The notes beneath the pieces were generated by a model. It was not told where the DNA came from and searched no databases. It saw nothing but the letters and a program-made list of their open reading frames with translations. DNA of 64,000 nucleotides, from assembly GCF_007830125.1 (NCBI RefSeq), contig NZ_VLLG01000002.1, positions 1,186,550-1,250,549 of the forward strand, in the 5' to 3' direction. Position 1 is the stretch's first letter, and every line of letters begins with the position of its first letter. Shown here in pieces: positions 1-8,751 of this stretch. A program made the position numbers and the translations under genes. Source of the stretch: Chitinophaga japonensis. GTDB lineage: Bacteria; Bacteroidota; Bacteroidia; Chitinophagales; Chitinophagaceae.

Positions 1-48
1 GTTGCGCATAATTATTCATTATTCATTATTAATTCTTAATTATTAATT
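1..48 (-). repeat. AT-rich intergenic repeat, family 1, copy C (cut by window edge)
   Basis: Read on the minus strand, this stretch begins AATTAATAATTAAGAATTAA, which matches the left arm of the two fuller copies at 16431-16535 and 46870-46965. The stop codon of the histidine kinase (43-45) lies inside it, as the stop codon of thiG lies inside copy B. Only one arm is visible because the window starts here. Confidence 0.6.
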
Positions 49-1743
49 ACTCACCGGCAACCGGAAATAAAACAGGCTGCCTTTCCCTTCCTCGCTTTCC
101 AAGCCAATAACGCCACCCTGCGCTTCAATGAACTCACGGGCAATGGCCAGCCCCAGGCCGGTGCTTTTCTGGTGATGTGTGCCGGGCACCTGGTAAAAAC
201 GTTCAAATATCTTTTCGCGGAATGCCGGCGGAATGCCCCTGCCCCTGTCCTGCACGCTGAAACTGAGCAAGTGCTCATCCTGCTGCGCCACCGTTAACAT
301 GATCACCGAACCCCGGGGAGAATAGCGGATGGCATTGGTGAGCAGGTTTACCAGCACCCAGGCGGTTTTCTCCACGTCGGCCTGTATACGGGGCAATTGT
401 TCCGGCACATCGGTCTGTATGGTCACCTGCTGCTGTGCGGCCTGTTGCTTTACCGTGTCCAGCGCATACTGCACTACCTGCAGCGGCGGTACAGGACGGG
501 GCTGCAGTTGTATGTTGCCGCTTTCCACCTGGGAAAGGTTCAGCAGCTCGCTCACAATCCTGATCATGCGCTGGTTATCCTGTTTAATGCTGTCTACCAG
601 TTCCTGTTGTTCCGCCGTCAAATGCCCGGTGCGGTCGTCCTCCAGCAGCTTAAGGCTCAGGTCCGACGAGGCCAGCGGCGTTTTCAGCTCATGCGATACC
701 GTGGCAATGAAATGCGTTTTGGCCAGGTCCTGCTCCCGGAAGGAAGTAATATTCTTCAGGATGATCACATATCCTATCCGCTCCTGCTCATGATGAATGT
801 CTACCTGCTCTTTGGTAAAGAAGCATTCTTTGCCTTCCACCACAATCTTCAGCGGCGCATTGTCCTGCCGGTTTACCAGGAAGCCCAGCAGGTCGTTATG
901 CTGCGCGGCCTCCTGGGCTGGCCGTCCTACCAACTCCGTTTCCGGCATGTTCAGCAACTGCAGGGCGGGCGTATTGGCAAAGAGGATGGTGTGCTTGTTG
1001 TCAAACCCGATGGTGGCGTCCCGCAGGCTGCTGATCACGGCCTCTGCCCGCTGCTTTTCAAACATAATGCGGGCCAGGTTGCTGTGCTCGTATTCATCCA
1101 GTTGCTGCGCCATTGTATTAAAGGCGGTAGCCAGCTCCCCGAACTCGTCGCCGCTTTTAAAATGCAGGCGCTGGCTGTATTTTTTCTCTGCAATGCCTTT
1201 GATGCCTTCTGTCAGCTCATGAATGGGATTGGCAATGTACCCGGGGAAATTATATACAAAAGTAAATCCCAGTAAAAAGCAAACCCCGCTGATAATGGCA
1301 ATGTACAGCAGGGCCTTGTTGGCCGTTGCCTTCACTTTTTCGTGCTTGCCTGCTATGGCCTGCATGTTCAGGTCCATAATTACATATATGCTTTGCCGTA
1401 TGGACTGTATGGTTTTCCCCGGCGGCAGGGTATCCCGCTTCAGTTGTTCAAAAGCGGTACGCAAGTGCCCGGTGGCGGCGGCTTCTCCCGTTTCCGTCAC
1501 GTTGTCCTCCTGCTTTTTCAGTTGCTGCTCAAACCGTTGCAGTGCGCTGCGGCGGTCCAGCGACAGGGCATCCAGCGCCATCAGCATGTTCTTGCCATAT
1601 TCCAGCGTTTCATAGTTATCTTCCAGGATAATGCGCGCCTTTGCATTGAGGTTGGTGAGATAGTAGTAGCCCAACACGCTCACCAGCAGCAGCATGGCAT
1701 ACAGGAACAACACCCCCAGCGTTATTTTGGTCTTCAGCCTCAT
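43..1743 (-). CDS. Sensor histidine kinase of the kdp operon (separate kinase half of a split KdpD)
   Basis: A 566-residue membrane histidine kinase. Two membrane segments (about residues 8-27 and 144-166) flank a periplasmic loop, followed by HAMP (about 169-225) and PAS-like (about 235-335) domains. A HisKA box with SHELKTPL follows (phospho-His near 348), then an HATPase domain with NLLTNAIRYSP, DRGRGIPP and STGLGLAI. Its start overlaps the end of the KdpD sensor gene by four bases (ATGA), so the two are probably translationally coupled. In Escherichia coli these functions are one KdpD protein; here the KdpD/Usp input part is a separate polypeptide, so this kinase presumably acts with it. 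The likely partner KdpE is not in the window and could lie beyond the left edge. The kdp role is inferred from operon position. Confidence 0.9.
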   Translation of the reverse strand: MRLKTKITLGVLFLYAMLLLVSVLGYYYLTNLNAKARIILEDNYETLEYGKNMLMALDALSLDRRSALQRFEQQLKKQEDNVTETGEAAATGHLRTAFEQLKRDTLPPGKTIQSIRQSIYVIMDLNMQAIAGKHEKVKATANKALLYIAIISGVCFLLGFTFVYNFPGYIANPIHELTEGIKGIAEKKYSQRLHFKSGDEFGELATAFNTMAQQLDEYEHSNLARIMFEKQRAEAVISSLRDATIGFDNKHTILFANTPALQLLNMPETELVGRPAQEAAQHNDLLGFLVNRQDNAPLKIVVEGKECFFTKEQVDIHHEQERIGYVIILKNITSFREQDLAKTHFIATVSHELKTPLASSDLSLKLLEDDRTGHLTAEQQELVDSIKQDNQRMIRIVSELLNLSQVESGNIQLQPRPVPPLQVVQYALDTVKQQAAQQQVTIQTDVPEQLPRIQADVEKTAWVLVNLLTNAIRYSPRGSVIMLTVAQQDEHLLSFSVQDRGRGIPPAFREKIFERFYQVPGTHHQKSTGLGLAIAREFIEAQGGVIGLESEEGKGSLFYFRLPVSN

Positions 1744-2867
1744 GATAAAATGATCAGGTCTATATCATTGGAAGATAAGGTTTTTAATAGCTGGTTGAAC
1801 AGGCTGGTGCGTAAAATAATACGGAACAGGCTAAGGTGCGGCTTGCCGATGCACACCGTGGTTACCTGCTTCTCCATAGCGGTATCAATAATGGCCTGCG
1901 CCACCTGCGCGTTGCGGACCTGTATCACTTCTGCGCCCAGTTCAGCAGCCAGCTTCAGGTTATTGATCAGGTGCCGCTGGGTGGCCAGGTTAATTCGCGT
2001 GGCATTTTCCCGGGGGGCCTGCACATACAGCACATACCAGTCCCCATGATAGTACGAGGCCAGGCGGGCGGTTTTACGGATCACCTTGCGCGCTACTGCG
2101 TCATTCGTAGAGATACAGGCCAGGAAGCGCTCATGCCGCATCTGCTGGCTGCGGGGCACCGCTATTTCCACTTTGCGCTCCACCTGCGAGGTCACTTCCT
2201 TCAGGGCCAGCTCCCGCAACTGCAGGATCTTTTCCGCCTGGAAGAAGTTTTTCAGCGCCGTTTCTACTTTTGATTTATCATATATTTTACCTTCTTTCAG
2301 GCGGGTGATCAGCTCATCCGCCGTCAGGTCTATATTCACCACTTCATCCGCCATCTGCAGCACATTGTCCGGGATACGCTCCTGCACTTCTATGCCGGTG
2401 ATCTTTTTCACCTCCTGGTTAATGCTTTCTATGTGCTGGATATTCACCGCGGAAATCACGTTAATGCCCGCACGCAGTATCTCTGCCACGTCCTGCCAGC
2501 GCTTTTCGTTTCGGGAACCGGGCATGTTGGAGTGGGCCAGCTCATCCACTACCACCCAGTCCGGGTTCAGCAGCAGGATGCTGTCCAGGTCCATTTCCTC
2601 CAGCATCTTGCCCTTGTAAAACACCTGCTTGCGGGGGATGGCGGGCAGCCCGTCTACCAGGGCCTGTGTTTCCGCACGGCCATGCGTTTCTACATAGCCT
2701 ACCTGTATGTTCACCCCGTTGCGCAGCATGTTATGCGCCTCCTGCAGCATGCGGTAGGTCTTGCCTACGCCGGCGCTCATACCGATGTAGATCTTGAGCT
2801 TGCCCCTCCCCGACGATTGGCCGGCCAGGTGCAGGAAATGTTCCACCGTATGTGCTTTGTCTCTCAT
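1740..2867 (-). CDS. kdpD: KdpD N-terminal sensor protein (KdpD domain plus Usp domain, no kinase)
   Basis: A 375-residue protein equal to the cytoplasmic N-terminal half of KdpD. The KdpD domain carries a Walker A motif GMSAGVGKT at residues 29-37 and a VVVDELAHSN segment typical of the family. A universal-stress-protein-like domain follows from about residue 250. There are no membrane segments and no kinase domains; E. coli KdpD is about 900 residues. The histidine kinase is encoded by the next gene, overlapping by four bases. Such split KdpD proteins are known in Bacteroidota. The protein likely senses potassium or turgor state and modulates the adjacent kinase. It starts 10 bases after the porin gene ends. 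Confidence 0.9.
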   Translation of the reverse strand: MRDKAHTVEHFLHLAGQSSGRGKLKIYIGMSAGVGKTYRMLQEAHNMLRNGVNIQVGYVETHGRAETQALVDGLPAIPRKQVFYKGKMLEEMDLDSILLLNPDWVVVDELAHSNMPGSRNEKRWQDVAEILRAGINVISAVNIQHIESINQEVKKITGIEVQERIPDNVLQMADEVVNIDLTADELITRLKEGKIYDKSKVETALKNFFQAEKILQLRELALKEVTSQVERKVEIAVPRSQQMRHERFLACISTNDAVARKVIRKTARLASYYHGDWYVLYVQAPRENATRINLATQRHLINNLKLAAELGAEVIQVRNAQVAQAIIDTAMEKQVTTVCIGKPHLSLFRIILRTSLFNQLLKTLSSNDIDLIILS

Positions 2868-2877
2868 GGCAGGATCA

Positions 2878-3912
2878 TTAAAACCAGAAGGCCAGTGATG
2901 TGGTGACGGCGGTGTTGTTACTGTTAAGCCACTTGCCTTCTATCCTGAACAGTACATTGGAAACCGGCGTTACATCCAGGTTCAGGGAGTAGCCGGTGGT
3001 CTGGAACCCATTCCCGGTACCGGTGCTAATGATCACGCCATGCTTGTCGTTATAATGCTCTATGCGGCCGGCCAGCGCCAGTTTATCCGTAAATGCATAA
3101 CGCGCTATTACAACAGGGCTGTACCACTGGTTCATGTCGCTGCCGCCTTTCTCCCTTTGCTCCAGACCATAATCAAAACCCGCTATCACGCTGAATTGAT
3201 CCGTTATAGTAAAGATACCATAAAGGTTATTAAAGTACCGCATCCGCCGCAGGCTGTCCGGCTTGTCATTGCCGATAAAAGTGCTGTAGTTGAGCGTTAC
3301 TTTATCACCGGGATGAAAGGTAACCTGCGTACCAAAGGCCGGGGTTTGATTACCGTCCACCCGCTGTATGCGCTGCCAGCCGTTCAGGTACAGGGCGGCC
3401 AGCGTCCATTTTTCATCCGGGCTCCAGGTGATCTTAACGCCGGCTTCATAGTACGGCGAGTTATCCGCCGGCATACTGCGGGTCAGCGTATAGCAATCCT
3501 TACCCACTGCGCTTTCAAAACCTATATGGGAGGGCAGGATACCCGCATCTACCCAAAGATCTTTACCAATACGCACGCCCACATTGGCCTCGTATACGTG
3601 TTGCAGCAGGTCCGGCTCCGCGGCCAAATTATACTGCGCATAGGTGCCGGCCATCATGGCGATATTGGCCCGCACGCGGTCTGCGTTATAATTGGCTTTG
3701 ATATACCCCAGGTTCAGGTTCAGCTCATTGTGCCGGTTGTAGGTGTACATAAACCCGGGCTTCAAATGATCGGCCGGGTTGTTAAAGTCATAACTGTAAT
3801 AGGCTTCCGCATAACCGGAAATGGTGATTTTCCCCTTTACGGTTTCAGTGCTGTCCTGTGCATACAGGTGCATGGTCATGGAGCATAATGCTATCAAAAA
3901 GATCCGTTTCAT
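2878..3912 (-). CDS. Outer-membrane beta-barrel (porin-like) protein in the kdp operon
   Basis: 344 residues starting with a Sec signal peptide (MKRIFLIALCSMTMHLYAQ, cleavage after about residue 19). The rest consists of alternating hydrophobic and polar strands rich in Tyr, Asn and Gly, ending in the outer-membrane sorting pattern SLAFWF with a terminal Phe. This resembles the Bacteroidota 'porin' / outer membrane beta-barrel group. The gene lies 14 bases after kdpC and 10 bases before kdpD, so it is almost certainly cotranscribed with the pump. A role as an outer-membrane K+ entry pore serving KdpFABC is an attractive inference but is not shown by the sequence. Confidence 0.85.
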   Translation of the reverse strand: MKRIFLIALCSMTMHLYAQDSTETVKGKITISGYAEAYYSYDFNNPADHLKPGFMYTYNRHNELNLNLGYIKANYNADRVRANIAMMAGTYAQYNLAAEPDLLQHVYEANVGVRIGKDLWVDAGILPSHIGFESAVGKDCYTLTRSMPADNSPYYEAGVKITWSPDEKWTLAALYLNGWQRIQRVDGNQTPAFGTQVTFHPGDKVTLNYSTFIGNDKPDSLRRMRYFNNLYGIFTITDQFSVIAGFDYGLEQREKGGSDMNQWYSPVVIARYAFTDKLALAGRIEHYNDKHGVIISTGTGNGFQTTGYSLNLDVTPVSNVLFRIEGKWLNSNNTAVTTSLAFWF

Positions 3913-3926
3913 TTGTTGAGCAGGTG

Positions 3927-4490
3927 TTATTTAAGATCATCCAATGCGATATTCAGTTGCAGTACATTCACTTTTGAGGGGCCCAGGAATCCCAGCAGCG
4001 GCCCATTGGTGTATTGCTTCACCAGTTCCCGGATACGGCTTTCAGGAAGGCGCCGCTCCCGGGCAATGCGGGGTATTTGTATCTCCGCAGCAGCAGGCGA
4101 CAGGTCCGGGTCCAGGCCGCTGCCGGAAGCCGTCACCAGCTCTGCAGGTATGTCTGCTTTTTGTACACCGGGATTATGCGCCAGGAAAGTGTCTATCCTG
4201 GCCTGTACCACTGCCAGGTACGCCGGGTTGGCAGGCCCTTTGTTGGAACCGCCGGAGCCGCCGGCATTATAGTCCACCGCAGAGGGGCGGGACCAGAAAT
4301 ATTTATCTTCCGTGAACGTTTGCCCCACATTGGCATAGCCCACTACTTTTCCATGATGCGTTACCGTTATACCATCTCCCTTGCCGGGGGCCAGCTTTGC
4401 CACCGCTGCGATGAGCAGGGGATAAACGCCGGCCAGCAGCACGATCAGTACGATGGTCAATCTTATAGCAGGAAAAATATATCGTTTCAT
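3927..4490 (-). CDS. kdpC: Potassium-transporting ATPase subunit C
   Basis: 187 residues, the usual KdpC length. One N-terminal membrane anchor (about residues 8-32) is followed by a periplasmic domain with hallmark KdpC segments: VGQTFTEDKYFWSRPSAVDY, GSGLDPDLSPAAA, and the RIAxxR region before the C-terminal LGVNVLQLN-like stretch (here KVNVLQLNIALDDL). KdpC stabilises the KdpFABC complex and supports its ATP-driven K+ uptake at the inner membrane. It starts 18 bases after kdpB. Confidence 0.97.
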   Translation of the reverse strand: MKRYIFPAIRLTIVLIVLLAGVYPLLIAAVAKLAPGKGDGITVTHHGKVVGYANVGQTFTEDKYFWSRPSAVDYNAGGSGGSNKGPANPAYLAVVQARIDTFLAHNPGVQKADIPAELVTASGSGLDPDLSPAAAEIQIPRIARERRLPESRIRELVKQYTNGPLLGFLGPSKVNVLQLNIALDDLK

Positions 4491-4508
4491 TTGTCTTATA
4501 TGAATTGG

Positions 4509-6560
4509 TTAGAAAAACAGGCTTACTGCCAGGTCTATCAGCTTGATGCCTATAAACGGCACTATGATGCCGCCCGCACCGTAGATCAAAAGGTTGCGCC
4601 GCAGCAGCGCGCTGGCCCCCACAGGCTTATAGGCCACGCCCCGCAAAGCCAGCGGTATCAGCAGCGGAATAATGATGGCGTTGAATATCACCGCGCTGAG
4701 GATAGCGGATTCCGGACTGTGCAGGTGCATAATGTTGATGCCCTGCAGGGCAGGGATGGAAGCAATGAACAAAGCCGGTACAATGGCAAAATACTTCGCC
4801 ACATCATTGGCAATGGAAAAGGTGGTGAGCGTGCCGCGTGTCATCAGCAGTTGCTTACCTATCTCCACGATCTCGATCAGCTTGGTGGGATCGTTGTCCA
4901 GGTCTACCATATTACCGGCTTCCTTGGCAGCCTGCGTACCGCTGTTCATGGCTACGCCCACATCCGCCTGGGCCAATGCCGGGGCATCGTTGGTGCCGTC
5001 GCCCATCATGGCTACCAGGCGGCCTTCGGTCTGTTCCTTTTTGATGTAGGTCATTTTATCCTCCGGTTTGGCCTCTGCTATGAAGTCGTCCACGCCGGCT
5101 TTGCCGGCAATGTATCTGGCGGTTAAGGGATTATCGCCGGTGACCATGACGGTCTTCACGCCCATTTTGCGCAGGCGCTCAAACCGTTCCTGTATGCCGG
5201 GTTTAATAATGTCCTGTAACGCTATTACGCCCTGCACTTCGTTATTCAGCGCCACTACCAGGGGGGTGCCACCGTCCTTTGAAATGGCTTCTACCCGGGC
5301 CAGCGTCTCTGCCGGGAAATCATGCCCCGCCTTTTGCGCCAGGTTACGGATAGCGTCGTAAGCGCCTTTACGTATGCGGGTGCCATCGGGCAGGTTGATG
5401 CCGCTGCTGCGGGTTTCCGCGGTAAATTTCACCAGGGTGGCGCCTTCCACGGACAAGCCTTCCGTTACTTCCCGGCCCGCCAGCTCTACGATGGATTTAC
5501 CCTCAGGGGTATCATCTGATAAAGAGCTGAGCGCGCAAAGCCGGATGAACGCTTCTTTGCTGACACCATTGGTGGCGTAAAAGTTCGTGGCCTTACGGTT
5601 GCCGATGGTGATGGTGCCGGTTTTGTCCAGCAACAGCACATCCACATCGCCCGCCGTTTCTACTGCTTTGCCGGATTTGGTGATCACGTTGGCGCGCAGC
5701 GCGCGGTCCATGCCGGCAATACCGATAGCGGATAAAAGGCCGCCGATAGTGGTGGGTATCAGGCATACAAACAAAGAGATGAAGGCCGCAATGGTAATGG
5801 GCGTTTGCGCATAATCTGCAAAAGGCTTCAGCGTTACGCACACAATAATAAATATCAGCGTAAAGCTGGCCAGCAGGATGGTGAGCGCTATTTCATTCGG
5901 CGTTTTCTGGCGGCTGGCGCCTTCCACCAGCGCGATCATCTTGTCCAGGAAAGACTCACCCGGCTCCGTGCTCACCCGCACTTTAATACGGTCGCTCAGC
6001 ACTTTGGTGCCGCCCACTACGCTGGATTTATCGCCGCCGGCCTCGCGTATCACCGGCGCGCTTTCGCCGGTAATGGCCGATTCGTCTATGCTGGCCAGGC
6101 CTTCAATGATCTCGCCATCTGCGGGAATAATATCGCCCGGCTCGCAAAGGAATACATCTCCTTTACGCAGGCGGGAAGAGGATATGATCTTTACTTCATT
6201 GGTAAATATTTCGCCCATCACCTGCACCAGCCTGGCAGGCGTTTCCTCCCGCGTTTTCCGCAGGCTTTCCGCCTGGGCTTTACCACGGGCTTCGGCAATA
6301 GCTTCGGCAAAATTGGCGAACAGTACGGTCAGCAGCAGCACCAGGAACACGACCAGGTTGTACATCCCGCTGCCCTGGTCTGTGCGGCCGGTGATCATAG
6401 CATACAGGGTGACGATCAGCATCACGGCTGTGCCCAGCTCCACGGTAAACATCACCGGGTTTTTGATCATCAGCCGGGGATTGAGCTTCACAAAGGATTG
6501 CTGCAGGCTCTCCTTTACCAATTCCGCGGGAAAAAGTTGATTGTTCTTATTTCGTTTCAT
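4509..6560 (-). CDS. kdpB: Potassium-transporting P-type ATPase subunit B
   Basis: 683 residues, typical for KdpB. Visible P-type ATPase motifs are TGESAPV in the actuator domain, the phosphorylation motif [10 protein letters not shown] with Asp near residue 311, TGDNPLTA, and the hinge motif [20 protein letters not shown] near residue 517. Several membrane segments lie at both ends. It hydrolyses ATP to energise K+ import through KdpA. It follows kdpA by 28 bases and precedes kdpC by 18 bases on the same strand. The sequence is intact. Confidence 0.98.
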   Translation of the reverse strand: MKRNKNNQLFPAELVKESLQQSFVKLNPRLMIKNPVMFTVELGTAVMLIVTLYAMITGRTDQGSGMYNLVVFLVLLLTVLFANFAEAIAEARGKAQAESLRKTREETPARLVQVMGEIFTNEVKIISSSRLRKGDVFLCEPGDIIPADGEIIEGLASIDESAITGESAPVIREAGGDKSSVVGGTKVLSDRIKVRVSTEPGESFLDKMIALVEGASRQKTPNEIALTILLASFTLIFIIVCVTLKPFADYAQTPITIAAFISLFVCLIPTTIGGLLSAIGIAGMDRALRANVITKSGKAVETAGDVDVLLLDKTGTITIGNRKATNFYATNGVSKEAFIRLCALSSLSDDTPEGKSIVELAGREVTEGLSVEGATLVKFTAETRSSGINLPDGTRIRKGAYDAIRNLAQKAGHDFPAETLARVEAISKDGGTPLVVALNNEVQGVIALQDIIKPGIQERFERLRKMGVKTVMVTGDNPLTARYIAGKAGVDDFIAEAKPEDKMTYIKKEQTEGRLVAMMGDGTNDAPALAQADVGVAMNSGTQAAKEAGNMVDLDNDPTKLIEIVEIGKQLLMTRGTLTTFSIANDVAKYFAIVPALFIASIPALQGINIMHLHSPESAILSAVIFNAIIIPLLIPLALRGVAYKPVGASALLRRNLLIYGAGGIIVPFIGIKLIDLAVSLFF

Positions 6561-6588
6561 CTGTTAATATTTGTCTTTTAAAGGGCCC

Positions 6589-8304
6589 TTAACGGAGTGA
6601 GAAAAATTCCGCGACCGGTCCCAAAGCCAGCGCCGGGAAATAGGCCAGCGCATTGATAATAATGATCACGGCCAATATCATTACGCCAAAAGTGGCGGAG
6701 TCTGTGCGCAGGGTACCGGCAGATGGCGGGATGTACTTTTTACCGGCCAGCAGCCCGGCAATAGCCAGCGGCCCGATGATGGGCAGGAAGCGGCCCAGTA
6801 TCAGTACAAAGCCGGTGGTAACGTTCCAGAAGATATTGTTATCTCCCAGCCCTTCAAACCCGGAACCGTTATTGGCATTGGCGGAAGTATATTCATACAG
6901 CATTTCGGAAAAGCCATGATAACCGGGATTATTGAGCCAGGCAGCCGGCTGCACGGCCCAATCCGCGCCTGGATGGTGCACCACCATATAGGCGGACAAG
7001 GCCGTACCGGCCAGTATCAGGAAAGGCGACAACAAAGTGATCAGTGCCGCGATCTTCACCTCCCTGGCCTCCAGCTTATGCCCCATGAACTCCGGCGTGC
7101 GCCCTACCATCAGCCCGGAAATAAAGACCGCGATGATGATAAAAATGTAGAAATTCAGCAGGCCTACCCCCACACCGCCATACAGCGCATTGATCATCAT
7201 ATCCAGGATGGCTATGCCGCCGGAAATTGGCGTCAGGCTGTCGTGCATACCGTTTACAGAGCCATTGGAGGTGGAAGTGGTGGCAATGCTCCAGAGTGCG
7301 GTAGCGGCGGAGCCCAGTCTTATTTCCTTGCCCTCCATGCTGCCAATGTGCTGTGCAATACCCAGTTTTGTTATGGCGGGGTTGCCTTTTGCTTCATAAT
7401 AAATATTAATGCTGCAGAACGTGATGAACAGCACGGTCATCACACCGAATATCATATTGGCCAGCTTTTTCCTGTTAATGAAATAGCCTAATGCGAATAT
7501 CAGCGCAATGGGTATCAGGATAATGGAAATGGTTTCCAGCATATTGGTCAGGTAGCTGGGGTTTTCCAGCGGGTGGGCGGAGTTCACGCCAAAGTACCCG
7601 CCGCCGTTGGTGCCCAACTGTTTGATGGCGATCATGCCGGCAGCAGGACCGCGGGACACGCTCACCGTATCTCCCTGCAGGGTTTCGATGGTATCTTTAC
7701 CAGCATAGCTGGCGGGAGTGCCGTTGAAAGCCAATATTACTGCCAACACGAAAGACAGCGGCAATAAAATACGGGTGATGCTTTTTACAAAGAACTCCCA
7801 GAAATTGCCCAGTTGGGTAGTGGTCTTTTCCTTCAGGGCCCTCAACAGTACTACCAGCGCGGCAATACCGGTGGCGGCGCTTACAAATTGCAGGAAGGCC
7901 ACTACGAACAATTGCGTGAAATAAGTGAGGCCGCTTTCGCCGGAGTAGTGCTGCAGGTTACAGTTCACCACAAAGCTGATAGCGGTGTTAAAAGCCAGGT
8001 CCGGCGTTTGGCCGGGATTACCGTCAGGATTCAGCGGCAGGCGGCCCTGGAATACCAGCGCAAAAAAGGCGTATACAAACCATACCAGGTTGATGGTGAG
8101 CAATGCTTTCAGGTGCTGTTTCCAGTTCATCTGCTCCCGCGGGTGAATGCCGGCCAGTTTGTAGAGCAGGCGTTCCAGCGGCGCCATAAAATCCGACCAG
8201 GTCTTTTCTCCTTTAAATACTTTGGCGATGTATTTCCCCAGGGGCCAGGCCAGCAGTAGAGCGAGCCCATAGGTAACGATCACGCCTAAAATCTCTGCTG
8301 TCAT
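6589..8304 (-). CDS. kdpA: Potassium-transporting ATPase subunit A
   Basis: 571 residues with about ten membrane segments. The selectivity-filter region LGTNGGGYFGVNSAHPLENP and other pore-loop motifs (NCNLQHYSGESGLTYF, ANNGSGFEGLGDN) are those of KdpA, a member of the K+ transporter superfamily. It forms the high-affinity K+ channel subunit of the Kdp pump. It lies 23 bases after kdpF and 28 bases before kdpB. The sequence looks complete. Confidence 0.98.
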   Translation of the reverse strand: MTAEILGVIVTYGLALLLAWPLGKYIAKVFKGEKTWSDFMAPLERLLYKLAGIHPREQMNWKQHLKALLTINLVWFVYAFFALVFQGRLPLNPDGNPGQTPDLAFNTAISFVVNCNLQHYSGESGLTYFTQLFVVAFLQFVSAATGIAALVVLLRALKEKTTTQLGNFWEFFVKSITRILLPLSFVLAVILAFNGTPASYAGKDTIETLQGDTVSVSRGPAAGMIAIKQLGTNGGGYFGVNSAHPLENPSYLTNMLETISIILIPIALIFALGYFINRKKLANMIFGVMTVLFITFCSINIYYEAKGNPAITKLGIAQHIGSMEGKEIRLGSAATALWSIATTSTSNGSVNGMHDSLTPISGGIAILDMMINALYGGVGVGLLNFYIFIIIAVFISGLMVGRTPEFMGHKLEAREVKIAALITLLSPFLILAGTALSAYMVVHHPGADWAVQPAAWLNNPGYHGFSEMLYEYTSANANNGSGFEGLGDNNIFWNVTTGFVLILGRFLPIIGPLAIAGLLAGKKYIPPSAGTLRTDSATFGVMILAVIIIINALAYFPALALGPVAEFFSLR

Positions 8305-8327
8305 TTTAAAAATAGCTTTGCTGTTTA

Positions 8328-8405
8328 TCAGAATTTTTCAGGTTTCAGCAGCACATAGGTCATGTAGCCGAAAACCAGGATTGCCAGGATGAATAATGCG
8401 GTCAT
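8328..8405 (-). CDS. kdpF: Potassium-transporting ATPase subunit F (25 aa)
   Basis: A 25-residue ORF beginning MTALFILAILVFGYMTYVLL and ending in Lys-Pro-Glu-Lys-Phe. A single hydrophobic helix followed by a LLKPEKF tail is the signature of KdpF, the tiny subunit that stabilises KdpFABC. It sits directly upstream of kdpA (23-base gap), the conserved position. It is preceded by an A-rich leader rather than a Shine-Dalgarno site, as is common in Bacteroidota. Confidence 0.93.
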   Translation of the reverse strand: MTALFILAILVFGYMTYVLLKPEKF

Positions 8406-8417
8406 AGTTTGTTGTTT

Positions 8418-8501
8418 TTATATCCTTTCGAAATAGTCTATTGATCTGAAGAACAAAATGAAGCAGGCCAGGCCTGCGAGTAGTAATAAAATGGTGAGCA
8501 T
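8418..8501 (-). CDS. 27-aa single-span membrane peptide upstream of kdpF
   Basis: A 27-residue ORF beginning MLTILLLLAGLACFILFFRS and ending Ile-Asp-Tyr-Phe-Glu-Arg-Ile. One hydrophobic helix is followed by a short charged cytoplasmic-type tail, a layout much like KdpF but with a different tail. It ends 12 bases before the kdpF start, so it would be the first gene of the operon. I cannot name it. It could be an extra small Kdp subunit or a leader peptide. Its spacing and codon-like structure support a real gene, but with only 27 codons the case rests on position and hydrophobic pattern. Confidence 0.6.
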   Translation of the reverse strand: MLTILLLLAGLACFILFFRSIDYFERI

Positions 8502-8582
8502 GATGACTTGTGTTTGTTACGGCCGGTAGCAAGCGATTGGAGTGCCAGATGGGTGGGAAAAAGAGCGATAGCCAGATAACTG

Positions 8583-8600
8583 ATTGATATACAAATCAAT
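8583..8600. promoter_or_regulatory. Possible operator dyad upstream of the kdp operon
   Basis: Perfect inverted repeat ATTGAT-N6-ATCAAT about 80-100 bases upstream of the first kdp-operon start codon, in the 250-bp gap between the kdp operon and the divergent TPR gene. It could be a regulator site. No clear TAnnTTTG box was found for the operon. The rest of the gap 8502-8751 shows no gene. Confidence 0.25.
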
Positions 8601-8751
8601 AAAGCTGGACTGTATCTTAGAAAGCAGGGGCGGGCGCCGGTAGCACCATGCAGAAACGGAAAGGTGGATTGCAGAAAATGAAATGTTTGTGGGATAATAT
8701 CACCCCGCTTCCTTTATATATTAGCGGCATTTGTGATCCTTATCCCAACCT

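Noticed and set aside
8338..8532. 64-codon minus-strand frame over kdpF
   Set aside because: It overlaps the two tiny in-operon ORFs in another frame and has no features. KdpF at 8328-8405 explains the sequence.
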